Below are positions 46,901 through 55,421 of a DNA stretch of 64,000 nt, piece by piece. The stretch covers positions 1 through 64,000 of the IMG/VR virus record IMGVR_UViG_3300025141_000062. One strand, given 5' to 3'. The position numbers and the translations under genes are program-made. The first letter of the stretch is position 1. Every line of letters begins with the position of its first letter. The notes beneath the pieces were generated by a model. The model had not been told where the DNA came from, did not search any database, and worked only from the letters and a program-made list of their open reading frames with translations. The stretch comes from a virus.

Positions 46901-46973
46901 TGTACAGCCTACTCGAACAGCAGAGTTTGTTGCACTAGACTTTGTTGTCACTAATGCAGGTGCTATTGTCTAG
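43956..46973 (+). CDS. gp18: Tail sheath protein, copy 2
   Basis: The ATG at 43956 follows TTGGAGAA and is better than a TTG five codons upstream. The 1,005-residue protein is a clear paralogue of the preceding one, with FKSAGISVREIDLSQ, GVPAGIIGTSNEGPAFVPVT, HPWFAPAGFSRGSLTSV, INPLTDFPGTGVVVWGQKTL and RVNVRRLLIDIRRKVRAIAN. The N- and C-terminal core regions are most alike, while the middle inserted part differs. Both copies keep core motifs intact, so both are probably functional. Either the sheath is a heteropolymer, or the two versions serve different parts of the tail or different conditions. The tube gene follows after 54 bases. Confidence 0.92.
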   Translation: MPELTFKSAGISVREIDLSQPTPTTPTGVPAGIIGTSNEGPAFVPVTVANFSEFISRFGSTDGEKFGPLAVNEWLKNASSATYIRVLGAGDGKRRNTSTGKVTNAGFVAGAQQVQATGIVAANPFANTGGDTGNTYFLGCYMSQSSNSSVFIDAGNIDHKPIVRGVLMAPDGVILRLSSSSPTGSNLMNAPGSTVIGKEGNTLMRGAVTGSVDLANGNFVMMLNGHKGTAENPRVITASFDVNSPMYLPNVFNTDPFSIQEAGHYLYSHYDIHSSQAVATGSGFIVQNYPGPHRINLGEGDHVLEPIAFLTTGALAGGSSTVPDYRSFEDRFATAKSPYVISQEFGGSPYNLFKVESLSDGSASNTRFKISIENIAKSNSDANQFGKFDLVVRDFYDNDSEKVVLEQFRGLSLDRDSDRYFARVIGDQKIYFDFDQKSTAQKMVVDGDFKNQSRYIRVNVSSEVVAGSVPDNALPLGFRGHFHLVTSGTAPLTTVLDGSGGGGPNTLAADMASNVLKRSIVPPVPFRDNLNIGLDPKKVVQPSLYWGCQFTRKVDLDQPNKPDLFERSFEGYAKYFPTFAVSNLNVSVGDNEGKADTSANPLLDADRFNNNKFTLENIKVRTGSDTYADPKEWVTASYVRNGDISANPGLKTRAFSVNDLGVVGNRKYAKFTFFLQGGFDGTNIFNKDKSNLLDNAAKREMDDSSNQGGKDGPTVASYRKAIDIIGSKTDAEIKLLAIPGMRDESISDYAIDAVESRFDSMYIMDIEEYDTVNKIVTSSIQDVGVSNTVTKFKNRALDTSFAAAYFPDVVVQDPTTLTNVKVPPSVAVLGAFSLNDTLGHPWFAPAGFSRGSLTSVIQASVDLNRANLDEIYDADINPLTDFPGTGVVVWGQKTLLAAASALDRVNVRRLLIDIRRKVRAIANTLLFEPNRESTLEKFSGLVNPILQKIQEQSGLDRYKVIIDTTTTTQADIENNTIRGKIFVQPTRTAEFVALDFVVTNAGAIV

Positions 46974-47027
46974 AAAGCTTGGAAGTCATATACTTAAAAT
47001 AGTAATTCCCTCTCGGAGAAATTTAAA

Positions 47028-47519
47028 ATGGCAGAAACACTTAACGTTACAGATTTACTTCCCAATAAGTTTGAACCCAAAAGAAAATATAGATGGGTTT
47101 TCGCTATAGAGGGAATAGATGCGTTTTTAATTAAAACAGCAGGTCGACCAGGCTTTACTCACACAGAGTCGACAATAAAGTTTATTAACTCAATCAGATA
47201 TCTTGCTGGTCGTCAAACATTTGATCCAATATCAGTTACGATGTATGATCCAATTGCACCATCAGGAGCACAGCAGGTGATGGAGTGGCTTAGGCTGCAC
47301 TATGAATCAGTCTCTGGAAGGGCGGGTTACGCTGACTTCTACAAGAGAGATTGTCAGATAAAGCTTCTCGATCCTGTTGGAACAGTTATTGAGCTTTGGG
47401 ATCTCAAGGGCTGCTTCATACAGAATGCTAAGTTTAACGACCTATCATACGACGACGATCAGACGCCGATGGAGATCAACATGTCTCTAAGATATGATAA
47501 CTGCGTACTTCAGTACTGA
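47028..47519 (+). CDS. gp19: Tail tube protein
   Basis: The 163-residue length equals T4 gp19. The sequence has the tube fold pattern: KYRWVFAIEGIDAFLIKTAG, then FINSIRYLAGRQTFDPISVT, then LLDPVGTVIELWDLKGCFI, then MEINMSLRYDNCVLQY. Hexameric rings of this protein form the inner tail tube through which DNA passes. It lies directly after the sheath genes, as in T4, and is followed by a terminator, which suits a protein needed in high copy. Ribosome binding site CGGAGA. Identification is firm. Confidence 0.93.
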   Translation: MAETLNVTDLLPNKFEPKRKYRWVFAIEGIDAFLIKTAGRPGFTHTESTIKFINSIRYLAGRQTFDPISVTMYDPIAPSGAQQVMEWLRLHYESVSGRAGYADFYKRDCQIKLLDPVGTVIELWDLKGCFIQNAKFNDLSYDDDQTPMEINMSLRYDNCVLQY

Positions 47520-47540
47520 TATACTTACTTATTAGCATAT

Positions 47541-47566
47541 AGGCCCACTTCATGTGGGCCTTTTTA
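47541..47566 (+). terminator. Rho-independent terminator after tail tube gene
   Basis: AGGCCCAC (47541-47548) pairs with GTGGGCCT (47554-47561) around TTCAT, followed by TTTT. It is 21 bases past the tube gene stop and likely ends or attenuates the sheath-tube transcript. Confidence 0.88.
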
Positions 47567-47619
47567 TTTACATGATAGATATGTTAATATAAGATTTTAT
47601 CTAAAAAAGGGAGGTTTTC

Positions 47620-48474
47620 TTGTCAGAAGACAGAACGACCAGAAACCAGATATTTGGCGGACAAGATATTTCATCTGGAATAGAGAGAAGAAGTATTATG
47701 GAGGATGACTTTGGGTGGGATGTCCCTGTTGAGACAGTTCCAATTCCATCTGAAGGGAAAGTTTATCATCAAAATAGTAGCTTATTTAATAGAAGCACTG
47801 TTGATATTAAGGCTATGACTGCTTATGAGGAAGATATACTGACATCAAGAGCTCTCATTACAAGAGGGGTTGTCATTAATAAGCTCCTAGAGTCGTGTGT
47901 GATCGAAGAGGGAATAGATGTCAGTGAGATGCTTATCGGGGATAGAAATGCCTTGATGGTCGCTGTCAGGGTTACTGGATATGGCGTAGAGTATAATGCT
48001 TCAACAAGGTGCCCTGTGTGCGCAGCAGCAGGAAGCTATACATTTAATCTAGGAGAGCTTTCAATTAAACGACTTGACATAAATCCTGTCACACCAGGTG
48101 AAAATAGATTTGAATTCATACTACCTGTGACAAAGAAGACAGTACACTTTAAGTTTCTAACAGGAAGAGATGAGTCTGAGATGTCTCAAGAAGGTGACAG
48201 ACTTAAGAAGATGTTTCCAGATAAAGAAGTGGAAAATAACGTTACAAGAAAGCTTAAGCGTTCAATATTGTCAGTTGATGGAATTCAAGATAGAAGCAAG
48301 GTTGATAAGTTTGTTATGAATATGCCTGCTCTTGACTCAAGAAGACTTCGTGGCTATATTGATACATATGAGCCAGGAATTGACATGTCTAGTAGCATGA
48401 CATGCAGAGCTTGTGGTGCTACATCGGAGGTATCTTTGCCCATGGCGGCATCGTTTTTTTGGCCTAGGGACTGA
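47620..48474 (+). CDS. T4 gp26-like baseplate hub or tail-assembly chaperone
   Basis: TTG start with a strong AAGGGAGG ribosome binding site. The 284-residue protein has a zinc site of two Cys pairs, CPVC (131, 134) and CRAC (262, 265). Conserved segments are VPIPSEGKVYH, VDIKAMTAYEEDILTSRALI and IGDRNALMVAVRVTGYG. Proteins of this pattern in T4-related phages are usually annotated as baseplate hub/gp26-like. Its place between tube and tape measure genes is where many tailed phages carry tail-assembly chaperones made by frameshifting. Its last codons contain a T7 run and overlap an out-of-frame reading frame, described separately. Exact function is inferred. Confidence 0.7.
   Translation: MSEDRTTRNQIFGGQDISSGIERRSIMEDDFGWDVPVETVPIPSEGKVYHQNSSLFNRSTVDIKAMTAYEEDILTSRALITRGVVINKLLESCVIEEGIDVSEMLIGDRNALMVAVRVTGYGVEYNASTRCPVCAAAGSYTFNLGELSIKRLDINPVTPGENRFEFILPVTKKTVHFKFLTGRDESEMSQEGDRLKKMFPDKEVENNVTRKLKRSILSVDGIQDRSKVDKFVMNMPALDSRRLRGYIDTYEPGIDMSSSMTCRACGATSEVSLPMAASFFWPRD
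48454..48460 (+). promoter_or_regulatory. Candidate frameshift site: T7 run
   Basis: Seven T bases form TTT TTT T in the 47620 frame, 14 bases before its TGA stop. A +1 or -2 slip here enters the downstream frame at GGC (48461) and adds 77 residues (an extra Phe if -2). The downstream frame has no ATG, GTG or TTG between 48461 and 48511. Frameshifts at this genomic position are known for tail-assembly chaperones. Confidence 0.45.
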
Positions 48475-48694
48475 CCACAGAGAGAACGTCTTAGAGGAGA
48501 TATTCATCCTCATGACTCATCTAAGGATGAGCTATACAGATTGCAGAAGGATCCCTATCGTTTATAGGCGGTGGTTTATAGACAGAATAGTAAAGGACGT
48601 CAAGAGAAAGAAAGAGGCTATATCAGGAGAAAACACGATAGACCAGGACACAGGTCCATCAGTAAGCCTAATGGGTCAAAAGAGATTTGTGTGA
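48461..48694 (+). CDS. Frameshift-reached tail-assembly chaperone extension
   Basis: This frame encodes a compact domain of about 77 residues: DHRENVLEEIFILMTHLRMS, then RRIPIVYRRWFIDRIVKDV, then a charged tail. It overlaps the end of the previous gene and its conserved-looking start (HRENVLEEIF) has no nearby start codon, so translation probably enters by frameshift at the T7 run. Alternatives are a GTG at 48413, deep inside the previous gene without a ribosome binding site, or the ATG at 48512 with GAGGAG 13 bases away, which would remove the first helix. The domain looks like the small helical partners of gp26-like proteins. The tape-measure-like gene follows. Confidence 0.6.
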   Translation, partial: GLGTDHRENVLEEIFILMTHLRMSYTDCRRIPIVYRRWFIDRIVKDVKRKKEAISGENTIDQDTGPSVSLMGQKRFV

Positions 48695-48739
48695 TTCTCT
48701 AGATAGAGCATATTTAGTGATAGCACCACGGGGAATCAA

Positions 48740-51331
48740 GTGACAACTGATCGTACACGAGAGCTTAGAGAAATGCTCGCTGCACTCGAGGACACAGATG
48801 AATCCCTTGAGGCATTTAACGCCAGATGGGGAACGACAGCAACTAGTATCCAAGAGGCTAGAGATGAAGCGCGCCACCTTTTTCAGGAGATGAGAGTAGG
48901 TAGCGCAGAGGCACAGGCAGCTTGGGGATCTACACTAACACATCTTGCAAGGGGAATGGACGACATTAGGACGTCTGGCGACCTTATGCTAGAGGCTCAG
49001 GAAGAGGTAGGTAGAGAAGTCCGAGGTATATATACAAGGATGACAGGCTTTATTGGTGGAAACTTTATTGAGTCACTTCATAATTTCGGCCAAGTTTCAG
49101 ATGGGTATGTTGCCACAACGGGTCGTGCCTTAACTACCCTATACGAAGATTTTTACAAAGGAACAATCGGAGAAGCGGGCCCAGCCAGGCTTTTCTTCGG
49201 GAAGCCTGAGCAATTTTTTAACTATATAGATCAGATAGTCTATGCTGCAGGCTCAGGCTTTGCAATGATGGAAGGGTTTGCTAGGCAGGCAGAGCAGACA
49301 GGTGTGTCACTAGAAGAGCAGATGAAGAGCTCTGTTATGATAGCATATGGCCTGGGCTTATCAGAAAAGCAGATGCTTGACGTCCTTGATAGGCAGTTTA
49401 GTAGAACTGGTGAGTCAGGAGATGCAATACTAAGAGAGATGACAACATACTCTCACGCAGTTGCTGCTGTAACAGGCGACTCTGTCAAGGCAATATCTCA
49501 GGGAATGGCTGAGATGATATCAGATACAAGCACATTTGGAAATATTACAGTTGAGACAGCTGCCCAGACAACAGCCGCACTAAGGACACTTGGCCTAGAG
49601 GTGTCAGATCTTGCAGGAATGGTTGATAAGTTTTTAAACTTTGACACAGCTGCTGAGTCGCTATCAAATCTAACTACTGTTTTCGGTGTTCAGCTAGACG
49701 CGATGGAGATGATGGAAGCTGCCTCTAATGATCCATTTGAAGCAATGATGATGATGAGAGAGGCGTTTCTTGATACAGGTATAGCAGCATCAGATCTCTC
49801 ACTTCAACAGAAAAATCTCATACAGAATCAGCTAGGGCTTAGGGACATTGAGGCTGTTGAGCGACTTTTTGATCCAAGAGAAGATATTCAGTCAATGGAA
49901 GACCTTCAGAGAGCAACTGAAGGGGTCTCTGTTACAGATGCAGCTGAGTCTATGGCACTTTTAGAGGACGATATATCCCGAGTCGTAGAGACCGGTAGGG
50001 GATTTTCTGAGGAGATCATGAATACCCTGTTGCAGCAAGGTCTAGTTCCAATGGCATCCCAGGCTGCACAAAACAGCGCAAGAATGAATCAGCTATCTCT
50101 CAATATAGATCTTGTTAGAGAGAACTATAGGGATCTTATTAGTGAGGATCTTGCAGGTGATGTTGAGTCTATGCTGGACGAAGGTCTGACAAACGCCCGG
50201 GCAGGCATTCAGACACTGGCGACAGAGTTTACGGGAAATATAGCAAGAGATGCTGGTGTTAATATAACTGACGCTGTAGCGCCTGATTATGCTAGAGGCA
50301 TGGCAAATAGAATGACGAGAAGCATACGGGAAGATCCCGACACTAGGGCAGCATTTTCTTCAACTGGAACTGAGATGCTAGAGGCTCTTCTCGAGGATTT
50401 TGCTGCTGAAGAGGGAGGTAGATTTATCGGATACAATATGGGAATTGGAATAGATGGCGGGCTACACGAAGCTCTTGGCTGGTATTCTCCCGTACCTGTA
50501 TTTGAAGCTCTAAAAGATGATGCACTAGAGTCACTAGGTAAGGTTCCAAGGAGCCTAAGACGACAATTAAGGGATTCAGCAAATGAGATCAACATAGCTT
50601 CTAGAACTCATCTAGATGTTCTGATAAACGATACAGACTCTGCACTAAACACAAGTCTAAATGCAGTTGACAGGTATCTTCAGCGTGCAGGTCAAAGCTT
50701 CTCTGAGCTTACTGACGCACAAAGAGCAGACATTACAGCTCTTGCACTTCACAAGCGAGAGGTCACAGCAGCTGATATTGCCTACATGGAGGAGGCATAC
50801 TCGCTTAGGGGTGGCGGTACATCAATTGTGGAGGCCGGAAGAGAATATCTTGAAACAACACTTGGTGCATTTACACCGGGCCAGCTATTGTCACAAGAGG
50901 GCAAGGACACACTTAGAGAGCACCTGAGCGGATATGGAATAACTGTAACAGATTCAGAAATAGATAATCTTTTCTCTGCAGATGAAGCAACAAAGGCTGC
51001 TGCTCAGGGAGCAATTCTTGAGAGAATGGCGCAGGAGTCTATGCGAGCAAGGACAGAGGCAGCAGCTGAGGCCATACAGGGCTTGACAGAGACTGGTGAG
51101 GGTGCTGCTGGCACAGAAGCGCTTCCTGCTGAGCTTGGTCGACTTCAGGCTGCAATTGCACAGCTTGCATCAGCAACAAGAGGATCACAGGATAGGCCGA
51201 TAAGAATTACATTCGACTCTCAGGGCATGTTCGGTGCACTTCTTGAGGAGTTTATACGAGGAGCAGCTGTCACAGAGACAGCAGATGGATGGCAGCTTGT
51301 TACAAGAGCTCCTGGTCCGGCAAGGCAATAG
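48740..51331 (+). CDS. Tape-measure-like tail protein, 863 aa
   Basis: GTG start with a GGGG-containing weak ribosome binding site. The 863-residue protein is mostly long helix. The segment at about 240-330 (GDSVKAISQGMAEMISDTST, TAAQTTAALRTLGLEVSDLA) is the type of helical repeat found in tape measure proteins, which fix tail length and occupy the tube lumen. It follows the tube and chaperone-like genes, the usual tape-measure position. T4's counterpart, gp29, is 590 residues, so a longer tail would be expected if the ruler rule holds. No obvious membrane segment or peptidoglycan-hydrolase motif is visible. Assignment is by composition and order. Confidence 0.75.
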   Translation: MTTDRTRELREMLAALEDTDESLEAFNARWGTTATSIQEARDEARHLFQEMRVGSAEAQAAWGSTLTHLARGMDDIRTSGDLMLEAQEEVGREVRGIYTRMTGFIGGNFIESLHNFGQVSDGYVATTGRALTTLYEDFYKGTIGEAGPARLFFGKPEQFFNYIDQIVYAAGSGFAMMEGFARQAEQTGVSLEEQMKSSVMIAYGLGLSEKQMLDVLDRQFSRTGESGDAILREMTTYSHAVAAVTGDSVKAISQGMAEMISDTSTFGNITVETAAQTTAALRTLGLEVSDLAGMVDKFLNFDTAAESLSNLTTVFGVQLDAMEMMEAASNDPFEAMMMMREAFLDTGIAASDLSLQQKNLIQNQLGLRDIEAVERLFDPREDIQSMEDLQRATEGVSVTDAAESMALLEDDISRVVETGRGFSEEIMNTLLQQGLVPMASQAAQNSARMNQLSLNIDLVRENYRDLISEDLAGDVESMLDEGLTNARAGIQTLATEFTGNIARDAGVNITDAVAPDYARGMANRMTRSIREDPDTRAAFSSTGTEMLEALLEDFAAEEGGRFIGYNMGIGIDGGLHEALGWYSPVPVFEALKDDALESLGKVPRSLRRQLRDSANEINIASRTHLDVLINDTDSALNTSLNAVDRYLQRAGQSFSELTDAQRADITALALHKREVTAADIAYMEEAYSLRGGGTSIVEAGREYLETTLGAFTPGQLLSQEGKDTLREHLSGYGITVTDSEIDNLFSADEATKAAAQGAILERMAQESMRARTEAAAEAIQGLTETGEGAAGTEALPAELGRLQAAIAQLASATRGSQDRPIRITFDSQGMFGALLEEFIRGAAVTETADGWQLVTRAPGPARQ

Positions 51332-51346
51332 AAGCTGAGGAGTGAA

Positions 51347-51613
51347 ATGAGCGATATTTTACTAGAAATTGAGAGAGATCCAGAGATCTGGGATGATATG
51401 GCAGATCTTACAGAGGAAGAAAAGAATATGCTATTCTCTGAGATAAAGAATATTTCAAAAAATCTTCAACATGCACTTGATTCACTAGAAAAGTCTCTAA
51501 ATACTGAGGATGGAATACTTAGATTTGTTGAGACGGTTGGAAAATCTATTTCCAGCGGTGAGTTTAGTGAAAACATCGGTACAGAGGTGATAGAGTGGCC
51601 AGAGAAACCCTAA
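51347..51613 (+). CDS. Small acidic helical protein in tail cluster, 88 aa
   Basis: Ribosome binding site TGAGGAG. The 88 residues are acidic and helical: EIERDPEIWDDMADLTEEEK, then LQHALDSLEKSLNT. There are no motifs or Cys residues. The stop codon lies 19 bases inside the next gene, so the two are translationally coupled. Proteins like this between tape measure and baseplate genes are often assembly chaperones or small tail components. No homologue is recognised. Confidence 0.6.
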   Translation: MSDILLEIERDPEIWDDMADLTEEEKNMLFSEIKNISKNLQHALDSLEKSLNTEDGILRFVETVGKSISSGEFSENIGTEVIEWPEKP

Positions 51614-54600
51614 GAGATTTCTTATCATCAATCGGAAGCGGAAAGTCTTCGATATCATATAACGTGAGAGATGATTCGGGAGACGGTTCAGTAGGTTCAG
51701 GAGATGATCTGGGCGTAGATCCCTCTACTGGAAAGGAGCTTCTTAAGCTAGGCGATCAGTCAAAGGGTCTTCTTGGAGACTATCTAAGCTTTATTCAAAA
51801 AAATTCAAATGTAATATTTAATGTGGCACCTGGAAATACTGAGGCAGTTTCAGCAGTTAGGGGAAATCCGCTTGAGTCAGCGCTTGATCAGGGTGCAGAA
51901 AATGTATTTATTGATGTAAATGATTCATCTGAGGGCTCTATCAATCTAAATAGAGTATCAAATAGCAGTAGAATGTCAACTCTTATAGATAAGACACAGG
52001 GCACCAAAGGTCATTATCTTTTAAATGACATAGAGGGTGCTGATACAAATATATCTGGAAAGCTAAGCATTAAGCCCAGACCGTATCCACCAACACCGGA
52101 GGGCGCTAGTGAAAAGGAGCTTGTCAATCTGTCTGTTGAGGTAATGAGAGAAGATGGAAGATTCTATCCTGCAGGCGCAGCCATGGGAAAGGCATTTGCA
52201 AAGAGGTATCAATCTTCAGATGTATTTGATGAGTCAGATGATAAGCTTACTGTTCAAAGAGATTTTGGTGACTACAGTGACATAGCAACAGCTGCAAGTC
52301 TTGAACAGCTAAAGAGAATCGGAAAATCACTTCTATCACAGGCAGCTAGAATAAGTGACAGTCAGAAATATCCAGAAAAAAATCTTACGTCAATAGAGCC
52401 CACAGATAAGGTAGACCCATCAGACCTTATGGCAAAGAATGCTGACGGATTTCCAACTACAGAGTCTGGAGATTCATCAAGAATCGGAAGGGGAGAGTTT
52501 ATATCTTTAGATGCAACAGACTCATCAAAATCGTTTGGGTCACTAACAGATGTAGATCACAAGTTTGACACAGTAAGTGATTCATATATGAAGGCAAGAG
52601 CGGCAGTCGGAATAAAGGCAGCTGTCCTTGCTATCAAGACATTTAGTAACTTAGCATTTCAGGCATCAAAAGGCGAATCAGACGGAATAAACGGATCTCT
52701 TGAAACAGGTATGGGTGTAAAGATATCTGGTAAGAATAAGCAGTATGTAGATGAAGGAACATCATTTATAATGTCGTCTCTTTTAATACCTACTAGACAT
52801 TCATATGAAAGGTGTGTAAGAAACGGTCTAAAATATATGTTCTCAATTGACAATATGGACAAGCCTAAGGGATCTAAAAATAGCGATGTATCATCATCTA
52901 AGCTTGTCTCAAGCGCACCAGGATATTCTGTAGTTCTAGCAAGATCTATATTTAGATCTGTTGAGAAGCTCAACAACATAATGTCAACAATATCATCTGG
53001 ATCTGCTGAAAACTCTGAAGTAATCCTTATGCAAATTGCAAGATCTGGAATTATTGGGTTTTTAAACTCACTTGCAAGAGTAGGTGATATTAGAATTTCT
53101 AGATTTGACTCCAGAATCAGAACAGAATACTCTAGCAACGGACCATGGGATGTTGACAATCTTCCAGATGGACCATCAACAAGGGTGTCTAAGAGCAGGA
53201 CGTCAGATGGATTTAATTCAACTGCACTGTCCATGAGAACATCTGCAACACCCTCAGCATATGTCCTTCCTCTGGGTCCAATAAGGGCTGCTATAAGAAT
53301 GGGAACAGGTGGAATAGGTGTAAACCCCGCAAAGGGAATGCTTGTTAGCTCTATATCAAAGAAGACGTTTTTTGGACCTTCATTGACAAAGTCTGGAAAT
53401 GGACCTCTTGCAACTGAAGGGCGGATTCCACCAGAAGTTGTTAGAAGAGTAGAGGATATGCTTGATGCAGAGTATGTTCCATTTTACTTTCACGATATTA
53501 GGACAAATGAAATAATTGCATTTCACGCATTCTTAGACTCACTGTCAGACGGATTTAATGCTGAGTACTCTGCAACATCAGGGTATGGAAGAATGGACCC
53601 AGTTCAGACTTATAAATCTACAAGTAGGACAATTGGATTCTCATTTCACGTAGTTGCAACCTCTGAAGAAGATTTTGATGAGATGTGGTTTAAGATCAAT
53701 AAGCTTGTAACACTTGTGTATCCGCAGTGGACAAAGGGTGACCTTATTACAGATGGAACTGCAAAGTTTATTCAACCATTTAGTCAGGTAATTGGTGCCA
53801 CTCCCTTGATAAGACTTAGAATTGGTGACGTTATAAAAAGCAACTATTCTAAATTTAATCTTTCTAGAATGTTTGGAACAGGTGAGCCTGATACTAAGTT
53901 TTTAACAAAGGCAGAGGGCGTCCTATCCTCGCTTGCAAGTGTAGGTGAAAAACAGCTTGACCTTGAGGCAATCTATAGAGAGGCATTCTTAAACATATTT
54001 GCTGTAAAGTTTGGAAGTCCAATATCAACACTATCAGCATTGCTTGGTGGGGCTAGAAATATTCCAGCTGCAGATGTTGTATTTAGTGCAGGACTGTCTG
54101 CAGCTTCTAAGTTTCTAGATAATGGATTTGCCTCTTGGTCTATGAACGCCATTACAAATAAGCTAATCGACCCAGTAAGAGAAAGAGCTCCAGATATAGA
54201 CGGTGAGTTTGGATATGTGGGAGGCGAGAGGCCTGCGTTTATGCCCGGAGCCGGTGCTGCAGACGTTGTATTTATAAAGGGCACTACGTCAAAAGGCTAT
54301 TTAGTTACAGACGGCATATCAGAAATGCTTGGCGGAAAAATTTCACTGCAGGTTCTTAAAGTTGGTGATAGAATTAGATTTTCTAGACCAGTGAAGGCAG
54401 TTGTGATATCTAGAAAGATAGTTTCATCAGGTAACAAAGGAATTAGTGATTTTCCAGGATCTGCATCGGATAGTTTTAAAAGAAGAACCATATACACAGT
54501 AGAGCTTATGGGCGGACTATTTGACGGATCAGCAGCAATTCCATATTATCTTAATGGAGTGCAAATAGAAGTTTCACACTCTGATATTATTCCAGACCCC

Positions 54601-55089
54601 AACGACATCTTTAATAGGCTAATGCTTCCATTTCTAGACCCAATTGGATGGGCAATGTCAAGTGTTCAGGAAAAGATTAATAGCGCAGCAGGTGCAATAG
54701 GCATTCCTGGGGACACTGTAAATATAAACTACACACATTCAAGCAGATTCATGGTTGCAAGAGATAATGCAATAGTTAAGTCATTTGATAGTACAAAGGG
54801 TAGGGGTCTTGCCGGAGTAATAGACAAGCTATCATTTAACTGGATCGGAGACGAACCGTGGGAGATAGATTGGGGCTCTAGGGCACCAAAGGTATGCAAG
54901 ATTGATGTTGGATTTAGGCCAATTCACGACCTTCCGCCCGGAATTGATCATGAAGGATTCAATAGAGCACCAGTTTATAACGTCGGAAAGATTATGAGAT
55001 ATGTTGCAGGTGACCCATATGACGATAACGGAGAATCTGCTAAACGTGAATATGAAGTAGAAAATAAAAAGACATTTAAGCTAGAGTAA
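51595..55089 (+). CDS. Large baseplate/tail structural protein, 1,164 aa
   Basis: GTG start preceded by GAGGTGA and overlapping the previous gene by 19 bases. The 1,164-residue product has a disordered Ser/Asp/Gly-rich first 120 residues. Near 626-710 is a distinctive segment: YVPFYFHDIRTNEIIAFHAF, then RTIGFSFHVVATSEEDFDEM, then NKLVTLVYPQWTKG. Proteins with this segment are conserved in tail or baseplate clusters of T4-related phages, where they may take the part of gp48/gp54-type tube-baseplate proteins. The C-terminal part (from about 950) includes another beta-like domain. It is probably a baseplate component by neighbourhood, but the exact counterpart in T4 is not clear to me. Confidence 0.65.
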   Translation: MARETLRDFLSSIGSGKSSISYNVRDDSGDGSVGSGDDLGVDPSTGKELLKLGDQSKGLLGDYLSFIQKNSNVIFNVAPGNTEAVSAVRGNPLESALDQGAENVFIDVNDSSEGSINLNRVSNSSRMSTLIDKTQGTKGHYLLNDIEGADTNISGKLSIKPRPYPPTPEGASEKELVNLSVEVMREDGRFYPAGAAMGKAFAKRYQSSDVFDESDDKLTVQRDFGDYSDIATAASLEQLKRIGKSLLSQAARISDSQKYPEKNLTSIEPTDKVDPSDLMAKNADGFPTTESGDSSRIGRGEFISLDATDSSKSFGSLTDVDHKFDTVSDSYMKARAAVGIKAAVLAIKTFSNLAFQASKGESDGINGSLETGMGVKISGKNKQYVDEGTSFIMSSLLIPTRHSYERCVRNGLKYMFSIDNMDKPKGSKNSDVSSSKLVSSAPGYSVVLARSIFRSVEKLNNIMSTISSGSAENSEVILMQIARSGIIGFLNSLARVGDIRISRFDSRIRTEYSSNGPWDVDNLPDGPSTRVSKSRTSDGFNSTALSMRTSATPSAYVLPLGPIRAAIRMGTGGIGVNPAKGMLVSSISKKTFFGPSLTKSGNGPLATEGRIPPEVVRRVEDMLDAEYVPFYFHDIRTNEIIAFHAFLDSLSDGFNAEYSATSGYGRMDPVQTYKSTSRTIGFSFHVVATSEEDFDEMWFKINKLVTLVYPQWTKGDLITDGTAKFIQPFSQVIGATPLIRLRIGDVIKSNYSKFNLSRMFGTGEPDTKFLTKAEGVLSSLASVGEKQLDLEAIYREAFLNIFAVKFGSPISTLSALLGGARNIPAADVVFSAGLSAASKFLDNGFASWSMNAITNKLIDPVRERAPDIDGEFGYVGGERPAFMPGAGAADVVFIKGTTSKGYLVTDGISEMLGGKISLQVLKVGDRIRFSRPVKAVVISRKIVSSGNKGISDFPGSASDSFKRRTIYTVELMGGLFDGSAAIPYYLNGVQIEVSHSDIIPDPNDIFNRLMLPFLDPIGWAMSSVQEKINSAAGAIGIPGDTVNINYTHSSRFMVARDNAIVKSFDSTKGRGLAGVIDKLSFNWIGDEPWEIDWGSRAPKVCKIDVGFRPIHDLPPGIDHEGFNRAPVYNVGKIMRYVAGDPYDDNGESAKREYEVENKKTFKLE

Positions 55090-55094
55090 TTAAA

Positions 55095-55385
55095 ATGGGA
55101 TTTGGAAGATATTCATTCAATAAAAAGGTAAATGGAAGATTTTACAAGACAAACGAGTATGCATCTGCAATCAGAAGGGGCGTCGTTGATGGATCAATAC
55201 CATATTCAACAAAGATTCTTGCAGAGGGTGAAAGACTTGATACAATAGCAGGAAACACATACGGAGACGGAAGGCTTTGGTGGGTAATTGCAGCTGCATC
55301 TGGAATTGGCTGGGGTTTGCAGGTTCCTCCTGGAACATTAATTTTTATTCCAGACAGTACAGGTCAGATATTTTCACTTATATAG
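55095..55385 (+). CDS. LysM-like baseplate protein (gp53/gpX-like)
   Basis: The 96-residue product has an N-terminal strand-rich stretch and then a LysM-like module at about 45-92: ILAEGERLDTIAGNTYGDGR, LWWVIAAASGIGWG, then VPPGTLIFIPD. This beta-alpha-alpha-beta layout occurs in baseplate wedge protein gp53 of T4 and in P2 gpX, where it is a protein-protein module rather than a cell-wall binder. It lies between two large baseplate proteins with five-base spacing, supporting a baseplate role. No strong ribosome binding site is visible. Assignment is moderately confident. Confidence 0.75.
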   Translation: MGFGRYSFNKKVNGRFYKTNEYASAIRRGVVDGSIPYSTKILAEGERLDTIAGNTYGDGRLWWVIAAASGIGWGLQVPPGTLIFIPDSTGQIFSLI

Positions 55386-55421
55386 ACACTTTATTTTTAC
55401 AACACCTAAGGATTAAAAACC

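Noticed and set aside
48413-48694. Independent gene starting at GTG 48413
   Set aside because: The start is deep inside the gp26-like gene in another frame without a ribosome binding site, and the first 16 residues show no protein-like conservation. Frameshift entry at the T7 run, or a start at 48512, is more plausible.
52659-53234. Long minus-strand reading frame (191 codons), and other antisense frames such as 26106-26609
   Set aside because: They lie opposite well-supported + strand genes with no ribosome binding site or recognisable protein. They are by-products of the codon bias of the real genes.
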